Positions 40,192 to 49,602 of a stretch of 64,000 nucleotides of DNA are shown here, in pieces. Position 1 is the first letter of the stretch. Each line of letters begins with the position of its first letter. Source of the stretch: Pseudonocardia sp. N23. Its GTDB lineage: Bacteria; Actinomycetota; Actinomycetes; Mycobacteriales; Pseudonocardiaceae. The position numbers and the translations under genes were made by a program. Under the pieces are notes generated by a model. The model searched no databases and was not told where the DNA came from. It saw only the letters and a list, made by a program, of their open reading frames with translations. The stretch lies in assembly GCF_002583555.1 (NCBI RefSeq), contig NZ_BEGX01000155.1, positions 62,377 to 126,376 of the forward strand, in the 5' to 3' direction.

Positions 40192-41507
40192 CCCGGCTGC
40201 GCCGCTGGTGGACGCGGCGGTCGCTGCGGTTCCGGATCACCCTCGCCGTCGGGGTCGTCGCCGTCGTCGCGCTGGTCCTGCTGTCCCGGCTCGGCGCCGG
40301 GCTCGTCGCCTCCACCCTCACCGGCGCCGCCGACGCCGAGCTGCGGGCCCAGGCGGACTCGGTCGCCGCGACGATCCGCACCGGCGGCGCCGCCGACGGG
40401 GGACCGGCCGTCCGCGTCGTCGACACCGCGGGCGCACCCGCCGACGGCCGCCCCCCGCTCCCACTGGGCGACGGGGACGTCCGGCGGCTCGCGAGCGGCG
40501 CCGCGATCACCACGTTCGCCGCCGGGGAGTTCCGCCGCTGGCTCGCCGTCCCCGCCGTCGTCCCCGACGGGTCGACCCGGCTCGTCGTGGCGAGCGGCAC
40601 TCTCGTCGGCGGCGCCACCCTGCTGGCCCGCGCGGCCGTCGGGTTCCTGCTCGCCGCGCTCGTCGTCGCCGGGGTGATCGCGCTGGCCGCGTGGGCCGCG
40701 ACCCGCGCGGCGCTACGCCCCGTCGACCGCATGCGTGCCTCCGCCGCCGCGCTCCCGCCCGGGCAACGCCTCCCGCTGCCGGAGTCGCGCGACGAGCTGC
40801 GCGCCCTCGCGGAGGAGATCAACTCGCTGCTCGCCCGCCGCGACGAGGCCGTCACCCGCCTCGAACGCTTCACCGGCGACGCCGCCCACGAGCTCCGCTC
40901 GCCCGTCGCGTCCATCCGCGCCCAGGCCGAGGTCGCCGTCGCCCACCCCGACCCCGCGCTCTCGGACGACACCCTGCGCGCCATCGCCGGGGAGGCCGAA
41001 CGGCTCACCACCATGCTGTCCGACCTGCTCGCCCTGGCCCGCGCCGACGCCGGCCGCCGACCCGCCGCCGAACCGGTCGACCTCGTGGGTGCCGTCCGCA
41101 CCGCACTCGACCGGCTCCCCGGCGACGGCCCCGTCACCGAGCTCGTCGCCCCCGCCCCCGCGCTGGTCGCCGCCAGCCCCGGGGAGATCGCGCTCGTCCT
41201 CGACAACCTCCTCGGCAACGCCGGCCGCCACGCCCGCAGCGTCGTCCGCGTCGCCGTCCTGCCCGCCGGACGATGGGTGAGGCTCCTCGTCGACGACGAC
41301 GGCCCCGGCATCCCCGCCGCCGACCGCGCCCGCATCTTCGACCGCTTCACCCGGCTCGCCCCCGAACACTCCGCCGACGGCGGTGGCGCCGGGCTCGGGC
41401 TCGCACTCGTCGACGGACTCGTCCGCGGCCGCGGCGGCACCGTCACCGCGGGCGCGGCCCCCGACGGTGGCGCCCGGCTGGAGGTGCGCTGGCCCGCCGC
41501 GCCCTGA
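40188..41507 (+). CDS. Sensor histidine kinase
   Basis: A 439-residue membrane kinase: helix 1 (about 17-36), a sensor loop of about 110 residues, helix 2 (about 149-171), HAMP-like linker, HisKA with phospho-acceptor His234 (DAAHELRSP) and a HATPase with the N-box DNLLGNAGRHA, DDGPGI and GAGLGLALVDGLV. It phosphorylates the response regulator just upstream, whose stop it overlaps. The GTG start at 40188 is fixed by that overlap. Confidence 0.93.
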   Translation: MTRLRRWWTRRSLRFRITLAVGVVAVVALVLLSRLGAGLVASTLTGAADAELRAQADSVAATIRTGGAADGGPAVRVVDTAGAPADGRPPLPLGDGDVRRLASGAAITTFAAGEFRRWLAVPAVVPDGSTRLVVASGTLVGGATLLARAAVGFLLAALVVAGVIALAAWAATRAALRPVDRMRASAAALPPGQRLPLPESRDELRALAEEINSLLARRDEAVTRLERFTGDAAHELRSPVASIRAQAEVAVAHPDPALSDDTLRAIAGEAERLTTMLSDLLALARADAGRRPAAEPVDLVGAVRTALDRLPGDGPVTELVAPAPALVAASPGEIALVLDNLLGNAGRHARSVVRVAVLPAGRWVRLLVDDDGPGIPAADRARIFDRFTRLAPEHSADGGGAGLGLALVDGLVRGRGGTVTAGAAPDGGARLEVRWPAAP

Positions 41508-41526
41508 TCTTTGCAACGATCACCGG

Positions 41527-42357
41527 GTGCCGAGCGAGAGCCTGTCCTATGTCGTCGGATGCGCGCCGCGGACTGTCGCCGGGCTGCTGCGCGACACCGC
41601 GGTCGCCGCGCCTGCCCTCGCCCGCGCGGGCCACCGGTTCGCCGCCGACGTCCGGCTGCTCGCGCCGGGCGACCAGGTCACCCTGGGGGTACGGGGTGTG
41701 CCGTGGCTGCCGGTGCGGCTGCCCGCGGTCACGGTCGTCGACGAGGTCTCACCCACCCGGATCGCGACGTCGCTGGTCCGCGGCCCGCTGCGCGCCCTGA
41801 CCCACGTCACCACGCTCGCCGACGCCACCGCCGGCACCCGCGTCACCGACACCCTCACGTGGCGGGCGCCGCTCGGGTTGCTCGCCGACCCGCTCGTGAT
41901 CCGGCCGCTCCTGCGCGGTGTGCTCGTCGCGCGTGCCGCGGGCCTCACCTCACGGGTCGCCGCGATCGCCGGCGCTCGCGTCGTCGTCGCCACCGCGCTG
42001 ATCGACGGCGGCCGCCTCCTCGCCGCCCAGCGCACCCGTCCGCCCGCGCTCGCGGGACGATGGGAGCTCCCGGGCGGGAGCGTCGAGGTCGGAGAGTCGG
42101 AGGCCGACGCGGTCGTGCGGGAGTGCCGGGAAGAGCTCGGCGCCGACGTCGAACCCTGCGGCAGACTCGGCACGGACCTGCCCATCGACGCCGGTCTCCT
42201 GCGCGTCCACCTGGCCCGCCTGCGTCCCGGCTCGCCGCCGCCCGAGCCCCTCGAACACGCGGCCCTGCGCTGGGTCGGGGCCTCCGAGCTGGCGTCGCTG
42301 CCGTGGGTGGCTGCCGACCGTGCCGTCCTCGCCGACCTGGCCGCCGCCCTGACATGA
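41527..42357 (+). CDS. SRPBCC-like domain fused to NUDIX hydrolase
   Basis: A 276-residue fusion. Residues 1-145 look like a START/SRPBCC-type ligand-binding domain (SRPBCC-style SLVRGPLRALTHVTTLAD and a late TWRAPLGLLADPLVIRPLL helix). Residues 150-276 are a NUDIX hydrolase with a full box at 184-206 (G-x5-E-x7-RE-C-R-EE-L-G), most like MutT-type nucleotide sanitising enzymes. The GTG at 41527 has no ribosome site, but AACGAT ends six bases upstream, so it may be leaderless. It follows the kinase gene by 19 bases. Confidence 0.78.
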   Translation: MPSESLSYVVGCAPRTVAGLLRDTAVAAPALARAGHRFAADVRLLAPGDQVTLGVRGVPWLPVRLPAVTVVDEVSPTRIATSLVRGPLRALTHVTTLADATAGTRVTDTLTWRAPLGLLADPLVIRPLLRGVLVARAAGLTSRVAAIAGARVVVATALIDGGRLLAAQRTRPPALAGRWELPGGSVEVGESEADAVVRECREELGADVEPCGRLGTDLPIDAGLLRVHLARLRPGSPPPEPLEHAALRWVGASELASLPWVAADRAVLADLAAALT

Positions 42358-42534
42358 AGGTCTGTACCGGTGCCGCGGGTGTCACGGATGGCGCGCATGT
42401 CCCGGATCCGGCGCCCATCGCGGACGGCACGGCTGGTTGCGGGACGTCTGTGTCTACGTCGCGGGCCTGTTCGCACCTGTGACGGGTCGGGGTGCCGGTG
42501 GAACCGGGAGGGGAGGGGGGCCGTCGGAGGCGGC

Positions 42535-43341
42535 ATGTGTCTCGAGGAGCTGGTGGCCCGGCAGGCCGGTGTGGTGACGCGGGCCCAGGCGTTGGCGGCG
42601 GGTCTGAGCATCGGCGACGTGGACCGTCGCGTCGCCCGCCGACGATGGCGACCCCTGCACCCGCGCGTCTATCTGGCCGGCGACGCCCCGCACACCGACG
42701 AGGTCCGGGTGCGGGCGGCGGTGCTGTGGGCGGGGGAGGGGGCGGTGCTGGCGGGGACTGCGGCGGCGTGGTGGTCGGGTTTTCCGGTGCGGGCGCCCTC
42801 GACGATCGCGGTGACGGTCCCGCGGCGGCGCGCGCCGGGGAGCCGGCCGGGGGTCGTGGTGCGCAGGCGCACGTTGCCGGTCCCGGACCTCGCGGAGCAC
42901 CGGGGCCTGCCGGTCACGGCACCACCGTTGACGATCGTCGAGGCGGCCCTGGAGCTCGGGGCGGCGGGCGCGGCGTTCCTGGACGCGGTGCTGTGGCGCG
43001 ACGACGCGGTGCGGTGGCGGGAGGTCGCGATGCTGCGGCGGGAGGTCGTGTTCGAGGAGGTGGTCGCGGCGTCGCGACGCGCGGACGGGACGGGGGAGCG
43101 GGTGCTGGCGGAGGCGTGGGCGCGGGCCACGGCCCGGTTGCGGCTGGCGGGGATGCTGCGGCGGGCGGGGGTGGCGGCGCACGTCGCGGGGACGGCGGTG
43201 GTGTGCCCGGTGGCCCGGGTGCTGGTGACCGACGACCCCGACCACCGGGAGCCGGCGGGCTGGAGTGTGCTCGCGGTGTCGGGGAGGGAGCGGCCCGAGG
43301 ACATCGTCGCGACGGTGCGCGGGGTGCGCATCACGGCGTGA
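42535..43341 (+). CDS. AbiEi-like antitoxin-domain / DUF559-type protein without partner
   Basis: A 268-residue protein starting with a winged-helix of the AbiEi antitoxin type (VARQAGVVTRAQALAAGLSIGDVDRRVARRRWRPLHPRVYL) and continuing with the usual second part (AVLAGTAAAWWSG, TIAVTVPRRR and the GLPVTAPPLTIVEAALELG segment). Such proteins are abundant in actinobacteria, often with a C-terminal DUF559 nuclease-like domain, here replaced by an atypical 60-residue end. No toxin partner is adjacent. CGGAGG precedes the ATG at 42535. The 177 bases before it hold no gene. Confidence 0.68.
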   Translation: MCLEELVARQAGVVTRAQALAAGLSIGDVDRRVARRRWRPLHPRVYLAGDAPHTDEVRVRAAVLWAGEGAVLAGTAAAWWSGFPVRAPSTIAVTVPRRRAPGSRPGVVVRRRTLPVPDLAEHRGLPVTAPPLTIVEAALELGAAGAAFLDAVLWRDDAVRWREVAMLRREVVFEEVVAASRRADGTGERVLAEAWARATARLRLAGMLRRAGVAAHVAGTAVVCPVARVLVTDDPDHREPAGWSVLAVSGRERPEDIVATVRGVRITA

Positions 43342-43496
43342 TTCCGATCACCGGGGTGACGTCCGGGGGGAGGCGTCGGAGTCGATCACCGTGATGATCA
43401 TCGAGGGTCGGGGCCCGGGTCGGGAGCGGGCGCGCGCAACGCGGCGGGGCACTGCTGCGGGAGTGGCGGTCGTCGCAGGTCAGCGGGTGAGTCGAA

Positions 43497-43646
43497 TCAG
43501 TACACGCGTGCGATCTTGATCGCCCGCTTCAGCTGTTTACCGCTCAGTCCGTCGGCGGCGACGCGGCTCAGGCGCAGCGCGACGACCGGGCAGTTGCTGC
43601 ACCGTTTGGGTTTCGAACGGCAGCACTTCTTCTTCACTTTGCCCAT
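43497..43646 (-). CDS. Tiny Lys/Cys-rich conserved-looking protein (49 residues)
   Basis: A 49-codon gene starting MGKVKKKCCRSKPKRCSNCP and ending KQLKRAIKIARVY. It has four cysteines (8, 9, 16, 19) in a CC-x6-C-x2-C array and is very basic, which suggests a small zinc-binding, nucleic-acid- or ribosome-associated protein. It reads cleanly from ATG (43646) to TGA and lies divergent from typA. I believe similar small proteins occur next to typA in other actinobacteria, but this is memory, not a search. Confidence 0.65.
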   Translation of the reverse strand: MGKVKKKCCRSKPKRCSNCPVVALRLSRVAADGLSGKQLKRAIKIARVY

Positions 43647-43698
43647 CGCGAGGGGAGCCTAACCTCACGCCGGGCGAAGGGCCAGGGGCGAGGCGGGA

Positions 43699-43704
43699 TA
43701 CCGT
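43699..43704 (+). promoter_or_regulatory. Candidate -10 of a leaderless typA transcript
   Basis: TACCGT ends five bases before the typA GTG, with no ribosome site between. The same hexamer precedes dapD and dapE in this window. Confidence 0.4.
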
Positions 43705-43709
43705 TAAGT

Positions 43710-45647
43710 GTGAGCACAGCTGGCACCACCCTCGACGCTGCACCGGCGACCGCGGACCGCGGCCTGCCGGATTCGCGCGGAGGGCTGCGCAACGTCGCCA
43801 TCGTGGCGCACGTCGACCACGGCAAGACCACCCTCGTCGACGCCATGCTGCGCGCCTCGGGCGCGTTCGGCGAGAGGGCGGCGCTCGTCGACCGGGTGAT
43901 GGACTCCGGTGACCTCGAGCGCGAGAAGGGCATCACCATTCTCGCGAAGAACACCACGGTCAACTGGCACGGGACGACGATCAACGTGATCGACACCCCC
44001 GGCCACGCCGACTTCGGTGGCGAGGTGGAGCGCGGGCTGTCGATGGTCGACGGTGTCGTGCTGCTCGTGGACGCCTCCGAAGGCCCGCTGCCGCAGACCC
44101 GGTTCGTCTTGCGCAAGACGCTGTCCGCGGGCCTGCCGGTGATGCTCGTCGTCAACAAGACCGACCGGCCCGACGCGCGTATCGCGGAGGTCGTCGACGA
44201 GTCGCTGGAGCTGCTGCTCGAGCTGGCCGACGAGCTGGAGCTCGACGAGGACCAGACCGCGCACCTGCTCGACCTGCCGGTCGTCTACGCGTCGGGCCGT
44301 GCGGGCCGCGCGAGCCGTAACCGCCCCGGCGACGGCGAGATGCCCGACTCCGAGGACCTGCAGCCGCTGTTCGACATCCTGATGGACACCGTCCCGGCGC
44401 CCTCGGACGACCCGGACGCCCCGCTGCAGGCGCACGTCACCAACCTCGACGCCACCAACTTCCTCGGCCGCATCGCGCTGTGCCGCATCCGGGCGGGCGT
44501 CATCCGCCGTGGCCAGCAGGTCGCGTGGATGCAGGACGGCGGGAAGATCACCCGCGTCAAGATCACGGAGCTGCTCCGCACGGAGGCGCTGACCCGGGTC
44601 CCGACCGACGCCGCCTACGCCGGTGACATCGTCGCCGTCGCGGGCATCGCGGACGTCACGATCGGCGACACCCTCGCCGATCCGGAGACCCCGGTCGCCC
44701 TGGAGCGCATCCACGTCGACGAGCCGGCGATCTCGATGACCATCGGCATCAACACCTCGCCGCTGGTCGGCCGCGACCCGCACCCGGGCGCCAAGCTCAC
44801 CGCCCGCCAGGTGAAGAGCCGGCTGGAGTCGGAGCTGGTCGGCAACGTCTCGCTGCGGATCCTGCCCACCGAGCGCCCCGACACCTGGGAGGTCCAGGGT
44901 CGTGGCGAGCTGGCGCTGGCGATCCTGGTCGAGACGATGCGCCGCGAGGGCTTCGAGCTGACGGTGGGCAAGCCGGAGGTCGTCACCAAGGTCGTCGACG
45001 GGAAGCTGCACGAGCCGTTCGAGCAGCTGTCGATCGACGTCCCGACGGAGAGCCTCGGTGCCGTCACCCAGCTCGTCGCCGCCCGCAAGGGCGAGATGAG
45101 CCAGATGGTGCACGGCGAGAGCCGCGTCCGGCTCGACTTCCGGGTGCCCTCGCGGGGCCTGATCGGCTTCCGCACCGAGTTCCTGACCGTCACCCGCGGC
45201 GCCGGCATCGCCAGCCACGTCTTCGACGGCTACAGCCCGTGGGTCGGTGAGATCACGAACCGCCTGCGTGGCTCGCTCATCGCCGACCGGTCCGGCCCCG
45301 TCACCGGCTACGCCGTCGACGCGCTGTCCGACCGCGGCGTGCTGTTCGTGGGCCCGGGCACCCAGGTCTACGAGGGCATGGTCATCGGCGAGTACACCCG
45401 CAACGAGGACCTCGAGGTCAACATCGTGCGGGAGAAGAAGCTCACCAACATGCGCAAGTCGACGGCCGACGAACTCGTCAAGCTCACGCCGCCGACGCTG
45501 CTCACGCTCGAGCAGTCGCTGGAGTTCTGTGCCAACGACGAGTGCGTCGAGGTGACCCCGGAGAACGTCCGCATCCGGAAGGTGGAGCTCGACTCGCACC
45601 TGCGGGGCCGGGCCCGGTCGCGCGCGAAGGCTGCGGCCGCCAACTGA
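43710..45647 (+). CDS. typA: Translational GTPase TypA/BipA
   Basis: A 645-residue ribosome-associated GTPase used under stress and in ribosome assembly. The GTP-binding domain has AHVDHGKTT (33-41), the switch [14 protein letters not shown] and [10 protein letters not shown]. Domains II/III and the C-terminal TypA-specific part ([34 protein letters not shown]) are complete. The start is GTG 43710. It matches Rv1165 and, with lpqW next, opens the right-hand conserved block. Confidence 0.95.
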   Translation: MSTAGTTLDAAPATADRGLPDSRGGLRNVAIVAHVDHGKTTLVDAMLRASGAFGERAALVDRVMDSGDLEREKGITILAKNTTVNWHGTTINVIDTPGHADFGGEVERGLSMVDGVVLLVDASEGPLPQTRFVLRKTLSAGLPVMLVVNKTDRPDARIAEVVDESLELLLELADELELDEDQTAHLLDLPVVYASGRAGRASRNRPGDGEMPDSEDLQPLFDILMDTVPAPSDDPDAPLQAHVTNLDATNFLGRIALCRIRAGVIRRGQQVAWMQDGGKITRVKITELLRTEALTRVPTDAAYAGDIVAVAGIADVTIGDTLADPETPVALERIHVDEPAISMTIGINTSPLVGRDPHPGAKLTARQVKSRLESELVGNVSLRILPTERPDTWEVQGRGELALAILVETMRREGFELTVGKPEVVTKVVDGKLHEPFEQLSIDVPTESLGAVTQLVAARKGEMSQMVHGESRVRLDFRVPSRGLIGFRTEFLTVTRGAGIASHVFDGYSPWVGEITNRLRGSLIADRSGPVTGYAVDALSDRGVLFVGPGTQVYEGMVIGEYTRNEDLEVNIVREKKLTNMRKSTADELVKLTPPTLLTLEQSLEFCANDECVEVTPENVRIRKVELDSHLRGRARSRAKAAAAN

Positions 45648-45721
45648 CCCGCCGTCCCGGGCCCCGGCCCCGATGCGACGATGGTCGCCGGGGTCGGGGG
45701 ACTCGGGCGCAGGAGGTTCGC

Positions 45722-47590
45722 GTGGCACGCAGGGGTCGAGGCGGGAGCCGGCGATCGCTGCGTGCTCTTGTCGTCCTGCTCCTCGTGGGTCTGCTCGCGG
45801 CGTGTGTGAACGAACCGGCGCCCCGGGTGGTGACCCCGCCACCCACGCCGACGACGACGGCCCCGGCCCAGCCGGAGCCGTCGACGATCACGGTCGGCGT
45901 GGAGTCGATCGGTGCCGGGTTCAACCCGCACCTGCTGGCCCACCAGTCGCCGGTCACGACGGCGCTGGAGACGTTGGTGCTGCCGTCGGTGTTCCGCCCG
46001 GACGTCGACGGCACGCTGCGCCTGGACCAGACGGTCGCGACGAGTGCGCGCGTGACGTCGACCGAGCCGTTCACGGTGAGCTACGAGCTCAACGTGCAGG
46101 CGTCGTGGACGAGCAACGCCCCGATCGCGGCGGAGGACTTCGTCTACCTGTGGGAGCGGATGCGCTCCGAGCCGGGGACGGTCGACGCGGCGGGCTACTC
46201 GTTGATCACCGACGTGCGCTCGCGGGCCGGTGGCAAAGCCGTCGACGTGGTGTTCTCGAAGCCGTACGCGCAGTGGCAGGAGCTGTTCGCGGGGCTGCTG
46301 CCCGCGCACATCCTCAAGGATGCGCCGGGATCGTGGACGGGTGCGCTGGCGGGCGGGTTGCCGGCGTCGGGCGGGCCGTTCCGGATCGCGTCGGTGGACC
46401 GGGCGCGCGGCGAGGTCGTGCTGGCGCGCAACGACCTCTACTGGGCGACGCCGGCGACGCCGGACCGGATCGTGCTGCGCGCCGTCGACGACACCACGAT
46501 GGTCGACGAGCTGCGCTCGGGCGATCTCGACGCGGCGCTGCCGGAGGCCGACCCGACGGTGCGCCAGCTGCTGGCGGCGTTGGGCCCGACGGTGTCGGCG
46601 CAGGACGCGCCGCTGCCCGTCGTGACAGGGCTGGGCATGCGCTCGGACGTCGGACCGCTGGCGGACGTGCGGGTGCGGCAGGCGGTGGCGGCGATGCTGG
46701 ACCGGGACGCGTTGCGTGCGCAGGTCGCGCCGGGCGCGTCGGCCGCGGACGCGTTCGGGCTCGCGCCGTCGGAGACCGGGTACGCCTCGACGGCACCGCC
46801 GGGGGCGCCGGCGAAGCCGAATCCTGCTGAGGCGCAACGGCTCTTGCTGTCGGCCGGGTACGTGCGCGACGCGCAGGGGCGCTGGGCCGTCGGCGGCCGG
46901 CCGTTGCAGATCGTGGTCGCGGCGGCGGCCGAACGTGCGCAGGACGTCCGGCTGGCGCAGGCGGTGGCCGCGCAGCTGACGGCGGGTGGGATCGCGACGA
47001 CGGTGCTGGCACCGCCCGCGGCCGACCTGTTCGCCCAGCCCGACGTCCCGGCGACACCGCCGACGACGGCCCCCGGTGCTCCCGGCCCGACGGGCACCGC
47101 CACGACGACTGCGCCGCCGTCGACGACCCGCTCACGGGCGACCCGCACGACGGCGCCGCCCGCGACGACCACGACCGCGCCCACGACGGGCGGCACCACC
47201 ACCGAGGCGCCGCCGACCGGCCGGGTGCGGGCCGACCTGATGGTGTTGCCGCGTCCCGTCGGTGGCGACGTCGGCGCCCGGTACGCCTCGGACTACGGCT
47301 GCCCGGTGGCACAGCCGGGTGGGGTGACGGTGGCGGCGAGCCCGACGCGGTTCTGTTTCCCGGCGCTGCAGGCCCTGCTCGACGGCCTCGTCGACGGCAC
47401 GGCCGCACCGGGGACGCAGGCCGTCGTCGAGAAGGTGCTGTGGGCGCAGCTGCCGGTGCTCCCGCTGTACCAGCCGGTCTCCGTGGTGGTGAGCACCACC
47501 GCGACGGACGCGGCGACGGGCATCTCACCGGGTCCGTTGCGCACCGGTCCGTTCACCGGAGCGCAGCGCTGGAGTGTGCCCCCGGGTTGA
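45722..47590 (+). CDS. lpqW: LpqW-like lipoprotein, solute-binding-protein family 5
   Basis: A 622-residue lipoprotein (lipobox LLAAC, Cys28) with the family-5 peptide-binding fold. In mycobacteria LpqW, also next to typA (Rv1166), regulates lipoarabinomannan and PIM synthesis rather than importing peptides. By synteny the same may hold here. A Pro/Thr-rich low-complexity block of about 60 residues (roughly 440-500) interrupts the C-terminal lobe. The GTG at 45722 has AGGAGG six bases upstream. Confidence 0.78.
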   Translation: MARRGRGGSRRSLRALVVLLLVGLLAACVNEPAPRVVTPPPTPTTTAPAQPEPSTITVGVESIGAGFNPHLLAHQSPVTTALETLVLPSVFRPDVDGTLRLDQTVATSARVTSTEPFTVSYELNVQASWTSNAPIAAEDFVYLWERMRSEPGTVDAAGYSLITDVRSRAGGKAVDVVFSKPYAQWQELFAGLLPAHILKDAPGSWTGALAGGLPASGGPFRIASVDRARGEVVLARNDLYWATPATPDRIVLRAVDDTTMVDELRSGDLDAALPEADPTVRQLLAALGPTVSAQDAPLPVVTGLGMRSDVGPLADVRVRQAVAAMLDRDALRAQVAPGASAADAFGLAPSETGYASTAPPGAPAKPNPAEAQRLLLSAGYVRDAQGRWAVGGRPLQIVVAAAAERAQDVRLAQAVAAQLTAGGIATTVLAPPAADLFAQPDVPATPPTTAPGAPGPTGTATTTAPPSTTRSRATRTTAPPATTTTAPTTGGTTTEAPPTGRVRADLMVLPRPVGGDVGARYASDYGCPVAQPGGVTVAASPTRFCFPALQALLDGLVDGTAAPGTQAVVEKVLWAQLPVLPLYQPVSVVVSTTATDAATGISPGPLRTGPFTGAQRWSVPPG

Positions 47591-47812
47591 GCGCGTGGCC
47601 GTCGGACGTTAAGTTACCCGGCGGTAGCATCGCCTGTCGCGGGCAGTCATCGGCCAGTCACCCTTTGGTCACGATCATGGGTGCGGCCGTGACGCGGCAG
47701 AACGCGCTTCCTAACGTCCGGGGAACGCGGGCCGTCCGAACATGGCGTGCTCCGGGGTTCCTCGACCAGGCGCCGCGGTGAACCCGCGGACCGGCAGCGT
47801 CAGCAGAGAGGC

Positions 47813-49525
47813 ATGGAGTCGATGAGGAGATCGAGGGCGGCCCTTTCGGCCATAGCGCTCAGCGCGGTGGTCGGGATGGTCCTCACGGGGTGCAGCCAGA
47901 AGTCCAACACGGGATCGAACGGGGGCAGCCAGGCCTCCGTCGGCTTCCCCGAGACCCAGGACCTGCCGCCGGTGGCGGGCAAGCCGGGTGGGACGTTCCG
48001 GCTGGGCATCACGGAGCCGACGGCGATCGACCCGTACAACGCCCAGGAGTCCGAGGGCATCCTCGTCAACAAGGCGCTGTTCACCGGGCTGGTCAACGTC
48101 AAACCCAACGGCGACGTGTACGACGGTGTGGCCTCGAAGTGGGAGCCGAACGCCGACTGCACGGCGTGGACGTTCACCCTCAAGCCGGGACAGACGTTCT
48201 CGAACGGTGAGCCGGTCGACTCCGCCGCGTTCAAGCGCGGCTGGGAGCGCACCTCGGCCAAGGACTCCGCGTCCGACGTCGCGTACCACCTCAACGAGAT
48301 CAAGGGCTTCGACGAGATGCAGGCCGGCACCGCGACGACACTCTCGGGTGTCGACGCGACCGACCCGGCGTCGCTGAAGGTCGCCCTCTCCAAGCCCGAC
48401 TGCGAGTTCAACCTGCGCACCGCGGCCCCGCCGCTCGCGCCGGTGCCCACCGTCGCGGGTGCGGCCGACAACAAGGCCTACAACGACCAGCCGATCGGCA
48501 ACGGCCCGTTCAAGATGGACGGCCCGTGGCAGCACGACCGCGGCATCAAGCTGGTCCGCAACGACACCTTCGGCGCCGGCCCGAAGGCGAACCTCGACGC
48601 GGTCGAGATCACGATCACCCCGGCCGACACCGGCATCCAGGCCGAGTACGACGGCTTCAACAACGGCCAGTTCGACTGGGCCCGCGTCCCGACGCCGCTG
48701 CTGTCGCAGGCGCGTTCGGCGCAGGAGCCGAAGAACCAGTGGATCTCCAAGAAGACGGCGGGCATCAACTACCTGCTCGTCTCGGTGACCACGAAGCCGC
48801 TCGACACCGCTGACGCCCGCAAGGCCATCTCGATGGCGATCGACCGGGCCGCGATCACCCAGGGCATCTTCCAGGGCTCGCAGGTCCCCGCCGACGCGTT
48901 CATCCCGGCGTCGTTCAGCAAGGTGTACCAGCCGGGTGTCTGCGAGGCGTGCACGTACAACGTCGACGAGGCCAAGAGCCTGGCGCAGAAGGCGGGCCTG
49001 ACCCCGGGCACCGAGGTCAACTTCCAGTTCAACACCGGTGGTGGTCACGAGGAGTGGACCGCCGCGGTCAAGCAGCAGCTGGAGACGAACCTCGGCCTGA
49101 AGGTCACCTACTCGGGCGTCCCGTTCCGCGACCTGCTCAAGAACGAGCAGCAGCCGGGCGCCACCGGCCTGTTCCGCGCGGGCTGGACCGCCGACTACCC
49201 GACGGCAGGCAACTTCCTCACGCCGCTGCTGTCGACCGCGGCGATCGGTGCCGCGACGCCGCAGGACGTCGCCGTCGGTGACAACCGTGGCCGCTACAGC
49301 AACCCGAAGTTCGACGACCTGCTCGCCCAGGCCGCCGCGACCCAGGACGAGGCCAAGCGCGACGACCTCTACAAGCAGGCCGAGAAGATCGCGATCGGCG
49401 ACGACCTGGCACTGATCCCGCTGTTCGCCCGCCAGCAGTTCCGGATGGCGAACACCGCGATGTTCGGCAACGTGCGCATGGACTTCTGGGAGAACCCGAC
49501 GCTGTCGGAGATCACCCTGAAGTGA
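47813..49525 (+). CDS. Peptide ABC transporter substrate-binding lipoprotein
   Basis: A 570-residue exported lipoprotein (lipobox LTGC, Cys27) of the OppA/DppA family 5 type, with typical segments VNKALFTGLV, WTFTLKPGQTFSNGEPV and DARKAISMAIDRAAI. It captures peptides for the permeases encoded next. Two ATGs are possible: 47813, preceded by GAGAGG at tight spacing, or 47822. A strong hairpin follows the stop. The 222 bases upstream contain no gene and probably the operon promoter. Confidence 0.9.
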   Translation: MESMRRSRAALSAIALSAVVGMVLTGCSQKSNTGSNGGSQASVGFPETQDLPPVAGKPGGTFRLGITEPTAIDPYNAQESEGILVNKALFTGLVNVKPNGDVYDGVASKWEPNADCTAWTFTLKPGQTFSNGEPVDSAAFKRGWERTSAKDSASDVAYHLNEIKGFDEMQAGTATTLSGVDATDPASLKVALSKPDCEFNLRTAAPPLAPVPTVAGAADNKAYNDQPIGNGPFKMDGPWQHDRGIKLVRNDTFGAGPKANLDAVEITITPADTGIQAEYDGFNNGQFDWARVPTPLLSQARSAQEPKNQWISKKTAGINYLLVSVTTKPLDTADARKAISMAIDRAAITQGIFQGSQVPADAFIPASFSKVYQPGVCEACTYNVDEAKSLAQKAGLTPGTEVNFQFNTGGGHEEWTAAVKQQLETNLGLKVTYSGVPFRDLLKNEQQPGATGLFRAGWTADYPTAGNFLTPLLSTAAIGAATPQDVAVGDNRGRYSNPKFDDLLAQAAATQDEAKRDDLYKQAEKIAIGDDLALIPLFARQQFRMANTAMFGNVRMDFWENPTLSEITLK

Positions 49526-49530
49526 CCCCA

Positions 49531-49575
49531 CGGAGGTGGCTCCCCGGGCCGTGACCCGGGCCGGGGAGCCACCTC
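49531..49575 (+). terminator. Strong intercistronic hairpin after the binding-protein gene
   Basis: Perfect 16-bp complementary arms (49531-49546 and 49560-49575) around a 13-base loop lie between the substrate-binding-protein stop and the permease start. Partial termination or 3'-end protection here would give more binding protein than permease, a common design in ABC importers. Confidence 0.7.
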
Positions 49576-49602
49576 CTCCTCCGTGCGTCGAAAGCCGGTC
49601 AC

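Noticed and set aside
42535-43341. An AbiE toxin-antitoxin pair
   Set aside because: Only the antitoxin-like winged helix is present; no nucleotidyltransferase toxin is adjacent on either side.
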